64,000 nucleotides of DNA, from the NCBI GenBank assembly GCA_964522525.1, contig CAZFWG010000011.1, positions 1-64,000 on the forward strand, given 5' to 3'. The stretch's first letter is position 1; every line of letters starts with the position of its first letter. The notes beneath the pieces are model-generated. The model saw nothing but the letters and a program-made list of their open reading frames with translations. It was not told the origin of the DNA and did not search any database. Below, one piece after another: positions 62,240 to 64,000 of the stretch. Position numbers and translations under genes: made by a program. This stretch comes from CAYUYV01 sp964522525 (lineage in GTDB: Bacteria > Pseudomonadota > Alphaproteobacteria > JAJFIK01).

Positions 62240-64000
62240 TCAGGCGAATTCGAGGGCCGAACCATCGACCACGATCGTCTCGCCCTCAAGGCCGGTCTCG
62301 AAGAGAAGGGCCACTTCGCCGGCCGAAAGGGCCTCGTCGAACAGGGCGAATTCGTCAAGCACACCGTCGAAGAAATCCGTCAGACCGGAGTCCGGCGTAA
62401 AGCCGAGGGCCTTGCCGCTCGCGCCGAACACGAAGTCTTCCATGTTGGAGCCGATGCCGCCGGTGAAGCCATCCTCACCGACCAGGTCCCCGTTGACGAA
62501 GAGCTGAAGACCGGTTTCCTCACCGAAATTGACCACCACATGGTTGAACTCGCCGGCCTCGGCGAAGCCGCCGGTGACCGTCACGGATTCATCGGTGCTT
62601 TGCAGACGGACGGACAGCGAATTGTCTGCATTGACCTGCAGATTGAAGTGGCCGCCGTCACCGAAGAACGCCTCGTCCTTGGAGACGAGGGTCTGGGTCT
62701 CACCGAAAGGCACATCGGAATTGAACCAGACGCTGAACGAACCTTCGTCGAGGGCAAAGGCGGGGGCATTGGCCACCGTGACCGAGTCATCGACACCATC
62801 GAAGGAAATGCCGGTGCCGACCGGTCCGTCAGCGGTGAACACGGCACCATCGAGCACACCGTTGAAGCCGCCCGCGACATCGGTCAACACGTCACCGCTG
62901 TCATCCGTGGACGGCCAGTAGGACACCGCATCGAAGACCGCCGTCAGGGAAACCTGCTCGGCCGACACGGAGGTCGTGCTGTCGAGGATCGCCGCATCGT
63001 CGCCAATGAAGAGGGCGATGGTGGAGCCATCGAGATCGAGAACAATGTCGTCTTCCGCGTCGAGGACACCGTCTTCGAGGGCCGCGGCCACATCCACCGC
63101 GTCTTCCGAAGAGGCCCGGATGTCGAGCAGGTCCGTTTCACTCTCGAAGAAGAGCAGGTCGACGCCGAAGCCTTCGTCGAGGACGAAGGTGTCGGTGCCC
63201 TCGCCGCCGTCCAGAAGGTCATCGCCTTCCCGACCGTTGAGAACGTCATCGCCGCCCAGACCGGTAAGGATGTTGTCCCCGGCATCGCCCAGGATCACGT
63301 CCGGCCCCATGGCGGAGCCCGTGGCGTTCTCGAAATTGACAATCGCATCCGGGCCGCCGAAACCGGCCGCAAGATCGATGGTCACGCCCGGGGTCGCGGC
63401 GAACAGCACCGTATCGACGCCGTCTCCACCGTCCAGAAGGTCGGCACCGCCGAACCCATGGATGGTATCGTCACCGCCGCCGCCGAACAGGGCGTTGGGC
63501 ATGTTGTTGCCGAAGATGAGGTCATCGCCCGAACCGCCGAGCACATTCTCGAATTCGAGCAGCAGATCGGTACCAAGCCCTTCGCCGGAGGCCACGCCTT
63601 CGAGGCTCGGCGTGCCCGCCGCGCCAGCGCTGTTGACGTCGAGATCGACAGTCACGGACTCGGTCTGATCGGAGAGGTCGAGGAAATCGACGCCACCGCC
63701 GCCTTCCAGGATGTCGTCGCCCGCGCCGCTGATGAACAGGTCATCGCCGGAACCGCCAACGGCGATGTCGTCGCCGTCGCCATCGATGATCGCGTCGGGA
63801 CCGGGACCGCCGGTGATGATGTCGTTGCCGTCACCGCCGTCGAGGATGTCGCTGCCCCCGAGGCCCACGATCTCATCATCGCCGGTACCGCCGACAAGGG
63901 TGTCGTCGCCGGCCGTGCCGATGAGCAGGTCATCGCCTGCCCCGCCGAAGATGGCCGGACCGCCGTCTTCCGCGCTGATCTCGTCATCACCTTCCGTACC
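62240..64000 (-). CDS. RTX-repeat protein with C-terminal LamG-like domain (5' part beyond window)
   Basis: The reading frame is open to the right edge and continues beyond it; 586 residues are visible. The N-terminal side is Asp/Gly-rich with nonapeptide GGxGxDxUx calcium-binding repeats (GGDGNDIITGG, GGSGDDLIFG, GGGGDDTIHG, GGDGVDTVLF) interrupted by non-repeat segments. The C-terminal third (VSYWPSTDDSGDVLTDV ... NHVVVNFGEETGLQLFVNGDLVGED) is a LamG/concanavalin A-like fold. The protein is probably secreted by a type I system and binds Ca2+ and carbohydrate or a surface ligand. Start lies outside the window. Confidence 0.88.
   Translation of the reverse strand, partial: GTEGDDEISAEDGGPAIFGGAGDDLLIGTAGDDTLVGGTGDDEIVGLGGSDILDGGDGNDIITGGPGPDAIIDGDGDDIAVGGSGDDLFISGAGDDILEGGGGVDFLDLSDQTESVTVDLDVNSAGAAGTPSLEGVASGEGLGTDLLLEFENVLGGSGDDLIFGNNMPNALFGGGGDDTIHGFGGADLLDGGDGVDTVLFAATPGVTIDLAAGFGGPDAIVNFENATGSAMGPDVILGDAGDNILTGLGGDDVLNGREGDDLLDGGEGTDTFVLDEGFGVDLLFFESETDLLDIRASSEDAVDVAAALEDGVLDAEDDIVLDLDGSTIALFIGDDAAILDSTTSVSAEQVSLTAVFDAVSYWPSTDDSGDVLTDVAGGFNGVLDGAVFTADGPVGTGISFDGVDDSVTVANAPAFALDEGSFSVWFNSDVPFGETQTLVSKDEAFFGDGGHFNLQVNADNSLSVRLQSTDESVTVTGGFAEAGEFNHVVVNFGEETGLQLFVNGDLVGEDGFTGGIGSNMEDFVFGASGKALGFTPDSGLTDFFDGVLDEFALFDEALSAGEVALLFETGLEGETIVVDGSALEFA

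Overview
The window is gene-dense, GC-rich chromosomal DNA of an alphaproteobacterium. Lineage markers include a MucR/Ros regulator, DUF1491, DUF2336, DUF2849, DUF934, DUF427 and DUF5330-type proteins, a ccmI/ccmF/ccmH block and a PleC-type PAS kinase. A complete Mrp (Mnh) Na+/H+ antiporter, a NavMs-like sodium channel, a CPA1 antiporter and an RTX protein suggest a sodium-rich, probably marine, habitat. Genus cannot be fixed by eye. I saw no tRNA, rRNA, insertion sequence or CRISPR. Three runs of exactly 100 N (29503-29602, 39584-39683, 41134-41233) are assembly gaps that interrupt genes.

Layout. 0.1-4.8 kb (minus): an HtrA-like protein with two PDZ domains but no catalytic His or Ser, then a response regulator and histidine kinase. 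5.2-10.4 kb: hydrolase-OsmC fusion and cytochrome c maturation genes ccmI, ccmF, ccmH, without ccmE between ccmI and ccmF. 10.5-19 kb: DUF938 methyltransferase; divergent GH9-like protein lacking GH9 catalytic residues; conserved unknown; PepSY/PhoP-like/PhoQ-like operon; CII-like regulator; YcgN family protein. 19-25 kb: PBP1A, SH3 lipoprotein, NMT1/ThiY-type ABC importer. 25-28 kb: sulfite reductase cluster (DUF2849, CysI-like, DUF934), an AAC(3)-I-like acetyltransferase and a voltage-gated sodium channel. 29-32 kb: two-gene split photolyase-like pair, then TetR/nitroreductase with two palindromic operators set around the promoter. 32-41 kb: MscS channel, RF3, PAS kinase, hypotheticals, SufE, a DnaA domain IV-only protein divergent from an XRE regulator with a perfect DnaA box between them. 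41-46 kb: large exported unknown, GNAT, degenerate receiver protein, MucR. 46-52 kb: mnhABCDEFG. 52-57 kb: hexapeptide acyltransferase, DUF2336 protein, small lipoprotein, CPA1-cNMP antiporter. 57-62 kb: enoyl-CoA hydratase and a divergent GMC oxidoreductase/acyl-CoA synthetase/MaoC hydratase operon ending in a strong terminator. The right edge cuts into an RTX-repeat protein with a C-terminal LamG-like domain.

Themes: envelope and sodium homeostasis (HtrA-like/two-component, PepSY-PhoPQ-like, Mrp, MscS, Nav, CPA1), cytochrome c and sulfur assimilation, and acyl-CoA metabolism. The most unusual items are two apparent pseudoenzymes (HtrA-like, GH9-like), a receiver with altered active-site residues, the split photolyase-like pair, the AAC(3)-I homologue, and the DnaA-domain/XRE locus with its DnaA box.
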